Source: Lacihabitans sp. CS3-21 (GTDB lineage: Bacteria > Bacteroidota > Bacteroidia > Cytophagales > Spirosomataceae). Taken from it: a DNA stretch of 64,000 bases. The notes under the pieces are model-generated. The model did no database searches, was not told the origin of the DNA, and was given only the letters and a program-made list of their open reading frames with translations. Where the stretch lies: NCBI RefSeq assembly GCF_024343675.1, contig NZ_RJUD01000105.1, forward strand, positions 1 to 64,000. Reading direction: 5' to 3'. The position numbers were made by a program, and so were the translations under genes. Shown in pieces: positions 24,006 to 31,808 of the stretch. Position 1 is the stretch's first letter. Each line of letters starts with the position of its first letter.

Positions 24006-25819
24006 TGGCAAAGGGCAGACATGGTGCAGGAGTAGATTTGGCACCCGAAGATAAAAAAAAACTAAGTAAAGACGGATTGAAGAAAGCGATTGCTCTTTTC
24101 AAATTTACACTACCCTACAAAAACACCTACATCATAGGTATGTTGTTTCTGGTATTTTCTACGGTTACCACTATGGTTTTTCCGCTTTTGATAGGCGAAA
24201 TGACCAAGGTAATGGAAGGAAAATCGCTTTATAATATCAACCAAGTGGCTATTTTCTTTGCAGTGATATTGGTTGCACAAGGTATTTTTTCATTTTTCAG
24301 GGTTTACTTTTTCTCTATTGTCAGCGAAAAAACCGCGGCAGATATTCGCAAGGTAGTTTATGACAAATTTATCACTTCGCCCATTTCTTTTTTTGAAAAC
24401 AACCGTGTAGGCGACCTCATGAGTCGCATCACATCAGATGTTTCTGCCATTCAAAGTGTGCTTTCTACCACTTTGGCGGAGTTTTTCAGACAAGTGGCTA
24501 CTTTGGTAATAGGCATAGCCATGTTGGTTTATATCTCATGGAAACTTACATTGTTCATGTTGGCTACCTTCCCTATTATTGTGATTGCTGCTTTGGTTTT
24601 TGGAAAATATATCAGAACCATCTCCAAAAAAGTACAAGAAAAACTTGCCGAAGCAAATGTCATAGTGGAAGAATCATTGCAATCCGTTTCTATAGTTAAG
24701 GCATTTACCAACGAAAAACTGGAGTCTAAAAGATTCTCCAAATCCGTTGCCGAGTCTGTAACTTTAGCTCTCAAAGCAGCCACGCTTAGAGGCGGATTCA
24801 TCACGTTCTTTATTATCGGACTTTTTGGAGGCATCGTTTTGGTCATATGGTTTGGTGGAAATTTGGTCATAGAAAAAGAAATTTTGATAGCCGACCTGAT
24901 TACCTTTCTTACCTTAACAATATTCATCGGAGGCTCCATGAGTGGCCTGGGTGATTTATATGCCCAACTACAAAGAACCGTAGGAGCTTCCGAGAGAATA
25001 TTGGAAATATTGGAAGAAAAATCTGAAGTAGACATTGAAAAAGAAAAAGTTTTGAATCCTATTGAAGGGAATATATCATTCAAAAACGTTAAATTCAGCT
25101 ATCCTTCTAGAAAAGATGTAGAAGTACTGAAAGGTATAAATTTTGAAATCGAGGCAGGTAAAAAAATAGCCCTAGTTGGACATTCTGGTGCAGGAAAATC
25201 AACTATAGTACAATTGCTCATGAAATTCTACCCTGATTTTCAAGGCGAAATACTTATCGATGGTCAAGATATTAAAAACCAAGACGTCACATTCTTGCGT
25301 CAAAATATAGCCATAGTGCCTCAGGAAGTAATTTTGTTCGGTGGCACAATTTTCGAAAACATAGCTTACGGAAATCCTGGAGCAAACCTAAAAGAGGTAG
25401 AAGAAGCAGCACAAAAAGCCAACGCCTTGGAATTTATAGAGAAATTTCCGGATAAATTCGAGACTATAGTCGGCGACAGAGGCATAAAACTCTCTGGTGG
25501 TCAAAGACAACGAATTGCCATAGCTAGGGCAATTTTAAAAGACCCAGCAATACTTTTGCTCGACGAAGCAACGAGTGCATTAGACTCGGAATCGGAGAAA
25601 TTGGTACAGGATGCCTTAAACGAACTCATGAAAGGTCGTACATCCATTATCATTGCACATAGATTGGCTACGATCAGAAATGCTGACCAAATATATGTTC
25701 TGAAAGATGGAGAAATAGCAGAATCTGGCACGCACGAAAGTTTGATTTTGAAAAACGAAGGAATTTATGCAAATTTGGTAAAAATGCAGTTTGACATAGT
25801 TTCATACGAAATGGTATAA
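24005..25819 (+). CDS. ABC transporter, fused permease and ATPase (MsbA-like)
   Basis: A 604-residue half-transporter. The membrane domain (about residues 35-330, six spans) is followed by an ATPase domain with Walker A GHSGAGKST, signature LSGGQRQR, Walker B ILLLDEAT and the switch histidine in IIIAHRLAT. Type IV exporters of this form move lipids, LPS precursors, drugs or peptides outward; MsbA-type lipid export is one option. Its start overlaps the gldB stop and a Fur-family gene begins 1 bp after its stop. Confidence 0.9.
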   Translation: MAKGRHGAGVDLAPEDKKKLSKDGLKKAIALFKFTLPYKNTYIIGMLFLVFSTVTTMVFPLLIGEMTKVMEGKSLYNINQVAIFFAVILVAQGIFSFFRVYFFSIVSEKTAADIRKVVYDKFITSPISFFENNRVGDLMSRITSDVSAIQSVLSTTLAEFFRQVATLVIGIAMLVYISWKLTLFMLATFPIIVIAALVFGKYIRTISKKVQEKLAEANVIVEESLQSVSIVKAFTNEKLESKRFSKSVAESVTLALKAATLRGGFITFFIIGLFGGIVLVIWFGGNLVIEKEILIADLITFLTLTIFIGGSMSGLGDLYAQLQRTVGASERILEILEEKSEVDIEKEKVLNPIEGNISFKNVKFSYPSRKDVEVLKGINFEIEAGKKIALVGHSGAGKSTIVQLLMKFYPDFQGEILIDGQDIKNQDVTFLRQNIAIVPQEVILFGGTIFENIAYGNPGANLKEVEEAAQKANALEFIEKFPDKFETIVGDRGIKLSGGQRQRIAIARAILKDPAILLLDEATSALDSESEKLVQDALNELMKGRTSIIIAHRLATIRNADQIYVLKDGEIAESGTHESLILKNEGIYANLVKMQFDIVSYEMV

Positions 25820-25820
25820 A

Positions 25821-26237
25821 ATGGATAGAAACGCACTGGGCATCTTACGCCAATACGACCTCAGACATACCGATACGCGAGAAAACATCCTGAATGGTTT
25901 TCTACAAAAAACAACTGCACTATCTCACAGCGACATAGAAGTTTATCTAAACGATGGTTTTGACAGAGTAACCATATATAGAACACTAAAGACTTTCTTG
26001 GACAAAGGCATCATCCACAAAATTTTGGATGATAATGGCGGTGTAAAATACGCACTTTGCAAAGACCAATGTGCCTCTGGCCATCACCACCACGACCACG
26101 TACATTTCAAATGTTCGGAATGTAACGAAACCTTCTGTTTAGAAAAATTTCTGATTCCAGAAATTATTCTTCCCGCAGGTTACCAAAGAAAAGATATCAA
26201 TGTTTTGGTGCAAGGAACTTGCCCAAAATGCAATTAA
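25821..26237 (+). CDS. Fur family transcriptional regulator
   Basis: A 138-residue metalloregulator. The winged helix (LSHSDIEVYL, DRVTIYRTLKTFLDKGIIHK) is followed by a metal-sensing part with a His-rich stretch (GHHHHDHVHFKC) and two Cys pairs (CSEC and CPKC) for structural zinc. The sensed metal could be iron or zinc and cannot be settled by eye. It is 1 bp after the exporter stop and 10 bp before engB, so it is part of the gldB operon. Confidence 0.88.
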   Translation: MDRNALGILRQYDLRHTDTRENILNGFLQKTTALSHSDIEVYLNDGFDRVTIYRTLKTFLDKGIIHKILDDNGGVKYALCKDQCASGHHHHDHVHFKCSECNETFCLEKFLIPEIILPAGYQRKDINVLVQGTCPKCN

Positions 26238-26247
26238 AAACAACAAA

Positions 26248-26850
26248 ATGTATCAAATAAAAGAAGCGAAGTTTAATAAAAGTGCTGCGAAAGTAGAGCA
26301 TTGTCCACAAGACGACCTACCCGAAATAGCATTTATAGGTAGGTCAAATGTAGGAAAATCCTCTTTGCTCAATATGCTCACTGGCGTAAAAAATCTTGCT
26401 AAAACGTCCTCAACGCCTGGCAAAACTCAGTTAATTAATCATTTTTTGATAGACAATAAATGGCATTTGGTAGATTTACCCGGATATGGTTATGCAAAAG
26501 TACCTGTTTCTGAAAAAGCTAAATGGGAGAAAATGACTTGGGACTATTTACTCCAAAGAACCAACTTGCTTTATGTTTTTGTACTGCTCGACATCCGACT
26601 TTCACCACAAAAAAAAGATTTAGAATTTATACAAAAATTGGGTGAAAACGGAGTTCCTCTAAAATTGGTTTTTACAAAAGCTGATAAAGTGAAAACTATG
26701 GAAGGACAAAAGAACATTACGGATTTTATGGGGGCTCTTTCGGAAACTTGGCAAATATTACCAGAGTATTTTATAAGTTCAGCGGAAAGAAAAACAGGTA
26801 AAACAGAGATATTGGGATTAATAGAAGAGATAATCTTCCCTAATTATTAA
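26248..26850 (+). CDS. engB: Ribosome biogenesis GTP-binding protein YsxC/EngB
   Basis: An essential GTPase for assembly of the 50S subunit. G motifs are GRSNVGKSSLL (G1), TSSTPGKTQ (G2), DLPGYGYAKV (G3) and FTKADK (G4), in 200 residues. The ATG at 26248 gives the usual short N-terminus (MYQIKEAKFNKSAA); an in-frame TTG at 26200 would overlap the Fur gene and is not needed. It ends the gldB-ABC-fur-engB group; the next gene has its own promoter. Confidence 0.93.
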   Translation: MYQIKEAKFNKSAAKVEHCPQDDLPEIAFIGRSNVGKSSLLNMLTGVKNLAKTSSTPGKTQLINHFLIDNKWHLVDLPGYGYAKVPVSEKAKWEKMTWDYLLQRTNLLYVFVLLDIRLSPQKKDLEFIQKLGENGVPLKLVFTKADKVKTMEGQKNITDFMGALSETWQILPEYFISSAERKTGKTEILGLIEEIIFPNY

Positions 26851-26862
26851 TTTATTTTAATT

Positions 26863-26870
26863 TATATTTG
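26863..26870 (+). promoter_or_regulatory. Putative -7 box of the ROK gene
   Basis: TATATTTG followed by C, 24 bp upstream of the ROK start codon, matches TAnnTTTG. Confidence 0.5.
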
Positions 26871-26894
26871 CATAAAACTTTATAAATCATCGGG

Positions 26895-27803
26895 ATGGCA
26901 ACAGAATATTTGGGAATTGACGTTGGTGGGACAAATGTTAAAATGGGCATTGTAAATGCCGAATCAGGCAATATAACGAACTTTTATAGTCATGACACTG
27001 GCTCTTGGAGAGCGACTGGTCATTTTGTAGACAACTTAGGTGATGCTATTGCTGTTCAACTTAAAGAAAACCCCGAAGTTAAAAAAATAGGTATTGGTGT
27101 ACCTGGCCTTATCTCAAGAGATCGGTCTACTTTGATGGAAATCACTGCTATACCCGAAACTGATGGAACGCCGATTATTCCTCTATTGAAAAAAAGATTC
27201 CCAGAGCATGATTTTTTCTTAGAAAATGACGCCAATGCAGCGGCCCTTGGCGAATACTATTTTGGGGAAGAAAAACTACCGGAAGACTATATATTTGTAA
27301 CACTCGGTACGGGTGTAGGCGGTGCAGCCATTATAGACAAATTGGTATTTAAAGGAGGCGGTGGAAACGCCATGGAACCCGGCCATATGCCATCAGCCAA
27401 TGGCAAAGTTTTAGAAAGAAACATAGGCAAAAACGAGCTTTTGGACTTGGCAAACAAAATGAGAGGCGAGTTCAAAGGAGAGACAAGACTACCGAGCGAT
27501 GGTTCTATTTCTACAACAGGATTGGTAGCTGCTGCATCAGATGGTGACGTTCTTGCTCTTCAAATATTTGATGTAGTGGGCACATTATTAGGCGACGGTT
27601 TAGTATCCATGATAAGAATCCTCGACATCACCACTATTCTTATTGGTGGTGGCCTATCGGCTTCGTTTGATTATATTATGCCTGCCGTAAATCGTCAATT
27701 AAAATATTGGTTGACACCCTATTATATGAAAACATTAGACATAAAAAGAGCCACTTTGGCAAACGATGCTGGCTTATTAGGTGCTGCCAGTTTGTGTTTC
27801 TAA
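26895..27803 (+). CDS. ROK family sugar kinase-like protein without the zinc motif
   Basis: A 302-residue ASKHA-fold protein. It has the N-terminal phosphate loop GIDVGGTNVKMGIV, the catalytic-type ENDANAAALGEY, a second phosphate loop TLGTGVGGA and the sugar-site EPGHM. ROK kinases normally follow EPGHM with a CxCGxxGCxE zinc site; here the sequence is SANGKVLERNIG with no cysteine. Glucose or another hexose is the probable substrate. It appears to be monocistronic, between its own promoter box and a terminator. Confidence 0.85.
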   Translation: MATEYLGIDVGGTNVKMGIVNAESGNITNFYSHDTGSWRATGHFVDNLGDAIAVQLKENPEVKKIGIGVPGLISRDRSTLMEITAIPETDGTPIIPLLKKRFPEHDFFLENDANAAALGEYYFGEEKLPEDYIFVTLGTGVGGAAIIDKLVFKGGGGNAMEPGHMPSANGKVLERNIGKNELLDLANKMRGEFKGETRLPSDGSISTTGLVAAASDGDVLALQIFDVVGTLLGDGLVSMIRILDITTILIGGGLSASFDYIMPAVNRQLKYWLTPYYMKTLDIKRATLANDAGLLGAASLCF

Positions 27804-27820
27804 AAAAATAAAATATTCTC

Positions 27821-27854
27821 AAAACGCCTCATTTTTAAACATTTGAGGCGTTTT
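27821..27854 (+). terminator. Terminator of the ROK gene
   Basis: AAAACGCCTCA and TGAGGCGTTTT form an 11-bp stem around a 12-nt loop, with T7 at the end. Confidence 0.85.
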
Positions 27855-27886
27855 TTTATTAATTTCATTTCTCATAATCGAAGACC

Positions 27887-28348
27887 TTGGCCCGAAACCC
27901 GCATCCTATTTATTCGCACGAATTTTTCATGGCAAAAGCCTTGGACTTGGCCATGGATGCGTATGAGAATGACGAAGTACCTGTGGGTGCCATAGTAGTA
28001 GCCGAAGGCAAGACAATAATTGGAAAAGGAGTAAACCAAACAGAACAACTGCACGATGTAACAGCCCACGCTGAAATATTAGCTATAACTGCAGCCTCTA
28101 ACTTTTTAGGTGCAAAATATCTCAAAAACTGCACACTCTATGTAACCCTTGAGCCCTGTGTAATGTGTGCTGGGGCCTTAGCTTGGTCACAAATTGACCG
28201 AGTGATTTTTGGGGCTTATGACAAGAAAAAAGGTTTTACACTCATTCAACAGCCCATATTACATCCAAAAACCGATGTCCTTGGAGGCATACTTCAATCT
28301 GAGTCTGAGGAAATGTTAAAAAGTTTTTTTAAAAAACTAAGAAACTGA
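27887..28348 (+). CDS. tadA: tRNA adenosine deaminase (TadA family)
   Basis: A zinc-dependent deaminase, most likely converting A34 to inosine in tRNA-Arg. The zinc site is seen in TAHAEI (His and catalytic Glu) and EPCVMCAGAL (two Cys). Typical flanks are VPVGAIVV and FGAYDKKKGF. The conserved HEFFMAKALDLA lies near the start, so translation should begin upstream of its ATG (27929); a TTG at 27887 gives 153 residues and is preferred. It lies close to the ROK terminator. Confidence 0.87.
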   Translation: MARNPHPIYSHEFFMAKALDLAMDAYENDEVPVGAIVVAEGKTIIGKGVNQTEQLHDVTAHAEILAITAASNFLGAKYLKNCTLYVTLEPCVMCAGALAWSQIDRVIFGAYDKKKGFTLIQQPILHPKTDVLGGILQSESEEMLKSFFKKLRN

Positions 28349-28411
28349 GCCTTTGTGACATTTATCATTTGAATAACCTCATTTTTCATTGATTTTTGTA
28401 AGAAAAAACAA

Positions 28412-28534
28412 ATGACTTTAGCTTATATTATTGCCGCAGTGGTCATTCTTCATTTTGTGGTTGGAATAGTCTATTTGATTTATAAAATCAATACCGCTAA
28501 ACCTAATGAAAATTTGAAAGAAGAGATAAAATAA
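28412..28534 (+). CDS. Small single-span membrane protein (40 residues)
   Basis: An ATG frame of 40 codons encoding one membrane span (about residues 3-24, LAYIIAAVVILHFVVGIVYL) and a charged cytoplasmic tail (KPNENLKEEIK). It begins 63 bp after tadA on the same strand. No family is recognised. The clear hydrophobic-then-charged pattern is typical of genuine small membrane proteins. Confidence 0.5.
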   Translation: MTLAYIIAAVVILHFVVGIVYLIYKINTAKPNENLKEEIK

Positions 28535-28820
28535 AATTCTATCCAAAATCTATTAAATTTCAACATATTTTTCATATTGAGGTTTCGATTTTTGAGCGAT
28601 ATCAGGAAATTTTATTATAAAAATTATCGATAAACCTCCACATTTCAGGTCGTATCGAAATTTACTTTCTCAAAATCAAATTGATTTTGAGAAACTAATT
28701 ACATCACGAAAGTAAAAAACAACCCAGCTCTTCACTTTTTTTTCTTCCCTTTCGAACACATTTTAAAAAACTGATGTTTATCATTTATAGATCGAAAAAT
28801 AAGTTTAAAGAAATACAATT
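28535..28820. other. Intergenic region before sod with a long perfect palindrome
   Basis: No gene is seen in these 286 bp. At 28666-28694, TTTCTCAAAATCAA and TTGATTTTGAGAAA form a perfect 14-bp inverted repeat around a single A. There is no U tract, so it could be an operator as well as a transcription-end structure. It lies about 125 bp before the superoxide dismutase start. Confidence 0.6.
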
Positions 28821-29435
28821 ATGGCTTTTACATTAGCACCCCTTCCTTACGCCAATGATGCATTGGAACCACATTTTGACGCCATGACAATGGAAATTCA
28901 CCATGACCGTCACCACAATGCTTATGTTACAAATCTTAATGCAGCTATAGCTGGTACGGATTTGGAAAACAAAACAATCGAAGAAATTTTGGCAAATATA
29001 AGTAAAGCATCACCAGCTGTTAGAAATAACGGAGGCGGGCATTATAACCACGATTTATTCTGGAATATACTTGCCCCTCAAGGCGTGGGTGGTAATCTTT
29101 CAGGTCCGTTAAAAGAAGCTATCATTGCGGCTTTCGGTGGAGTTGATGAGTTTAAAGCGGCATTTAAAACAGCTGCAACAACAAGATTTGGCTCAGGATG
29201 GGCATGGTTAATAGCCAAAGAGGATGGTTCTGTTGCAGTATGTTCTACACCAAACCAAGACAATCCATTGATGGATTTGGCTGAAGTAAAAGGTACACCA
29301 TTGTTGGGTCTTGATGTTTGGGAGCACGCATACTATTTGAAGTTCCAAAACAAACGTCCTGATTATGTAGATACATTTTGGACATTGGTAAACTGGAACG
29401 CCGTTGAAGAGAGATATGCAGCAGCAATAAAATAA
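28821..29435 (+). CDS. Superoxide dismutase, Fe/Mn family
   Basis: Converts superoxide to oxygen and peroxide in the cytoplasm. The four metal ligands are visible: His in [13 protein letters not shown], His in [13 protein letters not shown], and Asp and His in [13 protein letters not shown]. The fold motifs RFGSGWAWL and [12 protein letters not shown]-like end are present. At 204 residues it is standard. Metal choice (Fe, Mn or cambialistic) cannot be read safely by eye. It is monocistronic with a terminator right after it. Confidence 0.95.
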   Translation: MAFTLAPLPYANDALEPHFDAMTMEIHHDRHHNAYVTNLNAAIAGTDLENKTIEEILANISKASPAVRNNGGGHYNHDLFWNILAPQGVGGNLSGPLKEAIIAAFGGVDEFKAAFKTAATTRFGSGWAWLIAKEDGSVAVCSTPNQDNPLMDLAEVKGTPLLGLDVWEHAYYLKFQNKRPDYVDTFWTLVNWNAVEERYAAAIK

Positions 29436-29461
29436 AATTTAGATGTTTAAAGTTTGAAGGA

Positions 29462-29489
29462 GGGTAGACGATTGTCTGCCCTTTTTTTT
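29462..29489 (+). terminator. Terminator of sod
   Basis: GGGTAGAC and GTCTGCCC (one G-U pair) enclose GATT, followed by eight T residues. Confidence 0.85.
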
Positions 29490-29523
29490 GTGTTTGCCTT
29501 TTTCAAAAAAAAATCTAAAAAAT

Positions 29524-29553
29524 TTTGAATTATAAATTTCATAGCTACATTTG
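29524..29553 (+). promoter_or_regulatory. trp promoter
   Basis: TTTG (29524-29527) and TACATTTG (29546-29553) are separated by 18 bp, a canonical Bacteroidota promoter. The start of transcription is expected about 4-5 nt after the final G, at or next to the leader ATG at 29558. Confidence 0.7.
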
Positions 29554-29557
29554 CGAC

Positions 29558-29617
29558 ATGAAATTATCAAACAGCATAGCAAACAAAGGTTGGTGGCGTT
29601 CTTCTCTTTTGAGTTGA
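29558..29617 (+). CDS. trpL: trp operon leader peptide
   Basis: A 19-residue frame, MKLSNSIANKGWWRSSLLS, with two adjacent Trp codons at positions 12-13. It stands between the trp promoter and an intrinsic terminator, upstream of trpE, which is the standard layout of ribosome-mediated attenuation. When Trp-tRNA is scarce the ribosome should stall at WW and prevent the terminator from forming. The predicted transcript start falls on or beside its ATG, so it may be translated from a leaderless mRNA. Confidence 0.8.
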   Translation: MKLSNSIANKGWWRSSLLS

Positions 29618-29650
29618 GCAACATTCCGCTATGTGGTTTTTTACATAATT

Positions 29651-29684
29651 ACGGCTTGCTGTTCAAAACGGCAAGCCGTTTTTT
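29651..29684 (+). terminator. trp attenuator
   Basis: ACGGCTTGC and GCAAGCCGT form a 9-bp GC-rich stem, followed by a run of T. It lies 34 bp past the leader peptide stop and 183 bp before trpE. An overlapping smaller hairpin (AAAACGG with CCGTTTT) is also possible. The competing antiterminator pairing was not resolved. Confidence 0.8.
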
Positions 29685-29701
29685 GTTGTGGCTTCGGCTA
29701 C

Positions 29702-29751
29702 GCTCAGCCACCAAAGTGTCGACTCGGCTCAGCCAGCAAAGTGTCGGCTCT
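29702..29751 (+). repeat. Two tandem 25-bp repeats in the trp leader
   Basis: The units start GCTCAGCCA and share CAAAGTGTCG; they are identical at 22 of 25 positions. They are more GC-rich than their surroundings and follow a short stem GTGGCT/AGCCAC. They lie between the attenuator and trpE, so they are transcribed only after readthrough. The gap 29752-29866 holds nothing else recognised. Confidence 0.75.
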
Positions 29752-29866
29752 GCGGAGTCATAAATGCCCAACAAAATGACTAATATTTTAATGAATTATT
29801 AAATAAAAAAGAATTACCTCCGATGACTAAGTGAAGTAAGAGGTTAACAATAAGAAAAAAAGCATT

Positions 29867-31288
29867 ATGAAATTTAATATTACCACAAGAAGCAAAAGAC
29901 TATTAGCAGACACACTAACACCGGTTAGTATTTTTCTAAGAATAAGAGAGCAGTTTCCACTTTCAGTTATTTTGGAAAGTGCTGATTATCATGCCATGCA
30001 CAATAGTTTCAGCTATATCGCTTGCGACCCGATTGCCTCATTTATTCTCGATAACGATGAAGTTATTCAAAACTTTCCTGATGGAAGTTCGGAAAAATTT
30101 AAACTGGCTTCAAGAAAAGATGCCGTGAATGCCCTCCAAGCATTTGCGAGTCGATTTACCCCCTCAGAAAACGAACATTCTTTTATATCCAACGGACTTT
30201 TTGGACATATCACTTACGACTCAGTTGAATATTTTGAAGATATTGAAATCCAAGAAAAAAGCTCTGAGACTGCCATTCCTCAGATACTTTATAGAGTCTA
30301 TCGATATGTGATAGCAGTCAACCATTTCAAAGACGAGCTTTTTATGTTTGAGCACGCATATGCCAAAGAGGGCGAAGAATTGAAATTTAAGGAAGATGGT
30401 TTAGATACGTTGGAGTTTTATGTAAAAAACCCAAAAAGAACCTCAAGTAGTTTCTCCAAAAAAGGCGAAGAACAAACCAATATCAACGATGCCGATATGG
30501 TTAAAATAATCGAAAAATGTATTAAACACTGTTTGCGTGGCGATGTGTTTCAGATTGTTCCATCTCGAAGGTTTTCACAAGAATACACGGGTGACGACTT
30601 CAATGTTTACAGGGCATTGCGTAGCATAAATCCTTCACCATACCTTTTTTATTTTGATGGTGGCGATTATCACATTTTTGGATCAAGCCCTGAAAAACAG
30701 ATATTTATAAAAGATGGACAAGCTGAAATCCATCCAATAGCAGGTACTTTCAGACGAACCGGGGACGATGCCAAAGATGCCGAATTGGCACGACAATTAC
30801 ATGCTGATCCCAAAGAATCTGCAGAACATGTGATGTTGGTAGATCTTGCTAGGAACGACCTTTCACGGAGCTCCGACCATGTGCAGGTAGATATTTTCAA
30901 GGAAGTACAATTCTATAGTCATGTGATTCATTTGGTTTCGAAAGTTACTGGACACATGACTGAAGGAACAAATCCACTGCAATTAGTGGCCGATACTTTC
31001 CCTGCAGGAACACTATCAGGTTCGCCCAAACACATGGCCATGAGCTTGATAAACCAAATGGAACCTACCAACCGCAGTATTTATGGCGGAGCGATTGGAT
31101 TTATGGATTTCAAAGGTAATTTTAACCATGCCATAGCCATTCGCACTTTTTTAAGCAAAAACAACACATTGTATTTTCAAGCAGGCATGGGCGTGGTAGC
31201 AAAATCAGTCATAGAAACCGAAATGGCTGAGATTCACTTAAAGTTGGGAGCCTTGAGAAAAGCTATTGAAATGGCAGGTGAAATTTGA
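29867..31288 (+). CDS. trpE: Anthranilate synthase component I
   Basis: Converts chorismate to anthranilate with ammonia from TrpG, the first committed step of tryptophan synthesis. The chorismate-binding C-terminal half is clear: GDVFQIVPSRRFSQ, SPYLFYFDGG, GSSPEKQI, IHPIAGTFRRTG, HVMLVDLARNDLSR, FPAGTLSGSPKHMA and IYGGAIGF. The N-terminal half has the feedback-site-like ILESADYHAMHNSFSYI. At 473 residues it is a normal TrpE. The attenuator upstream supports Trp rather than folate synthesis. Confidence 0.95.
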   Translation: MKFNITTRSKRLLADTLTPVSIFLRIREQFPLSVILESADYHAMHNSFSYIACDPIASFILDNDEVIQNFPDGSSEKFKLASRKDAVNALQAFASRFTPSENEHSFISNGLFGHITYDSVEYFEDIEIQEKSSETAIPQILYRVYRYVIAVNHFKDELFMFEHAYAKEGEELKFKEDGLDTLEFYVKNPKRTSSSFSKKGEEQTNINDADMVKIIEKCIKHCLRGDVFQIVPSRRFSQEYTGDDFNVYRALRSINPSPYLFYFDGGDYHIFGSSPEKQIFIKDGQAEIHPIAGTFRRTGDDAKDAELARQLHADPKESAEHVMLVDLARNDLSRSSDHVQVDIFKEVQFYSHVIHLVSKVTGHMTEGTNPLQLVADTFPAGTLSGSPKHMAMSLINQMEPTNRSIYGGAIGFMDFKGNFNHAIAIRTFLSKNNTLYFQAGMGVVAKSVIETEMAEIHLKLGALRKAIEMAGEI

Positions 31289-31359
31289 TAATAAATTAAA
31301 AATACTAATGGCGTGTTAAATTAAACTAGCCAGTTAATTATTTCAAAAAAACTAATAAA

Positions 31360-31806
31360 ATGAACCCTTTACTCAAAAAACTGAATTTTAAAGAGCATAG
31401 AAGTATGGTAGTACTGAATGCTCCACATGATCTAGACGCTATGTGGGAAGAGTTTAAAACGCACATTGATGTGAAAAAATCACTTGGGGAAACCAAAGTA
31501 GATTTTGCCTTGATTTTCTGTACCAAACTAGATGAAGTCATTAAATTTGGAACAATGGTTGATGCCAAAATGGAAGATAATGGTCTTTTCTGGTTTGTTT
31601 ATCCCAAAGGCAGCTCCAAGAAATATAAATGCGAGTTTAATAGAGATAATGGTTGGCAATCAATGGGTGGCTTGGGCTACGAACCCGTAAGAATGGTGGC
31701 TTTGGACGAAGATTGGAGTGCCTTGAGATTTAAAAAAGCAGAAAACATAAAAACCATGACAAGAGGTGTAGAATGGAGAATGTCTGAAGAGGGAAAGAAG
31801 AAATAA
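31360..31806 (+). CDS. DUF3052-like protein between trpE and trpG
   Basis: A 148-residue cytoplasmic protein without catalytic motifs that I can recognise. The central DFALIFCTKLDEV, the GLFWFVYPKGSSKKYKCEF strand and the late DEDWSALRFKKAE fit the DUF3052-like family. Its start is 71 bp after trpE and trpG starts 2 bp after its stop, so it is surely co-expressed with trpG. A link to tryptophan synthesis is suggested only by position. Confidence 0.6.
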   Translation: MNPLLKKLNFKEHRSMVVLNAPHDLDAMWEEFKTHIDVKKSLGETKVDFALIFCTKLDEVIKFGTMVDAKMEDNGLFWFVYPKGSSKKYKCEFNRDNGWQSMGGLGYEPVRMVALDEDWSALRFKKAENIKTMTRGVEWRMSEEGKKK

Positions 31807-31808
31807 AA

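Noticed and set aside
24529-25083. 184-codon frame antisense to the ABC exporter
   Set aside because: It lies wholly inside a gene with clear transporter motifs; its Ser/Pro/Ile-rich content is that of an antisense shadow.
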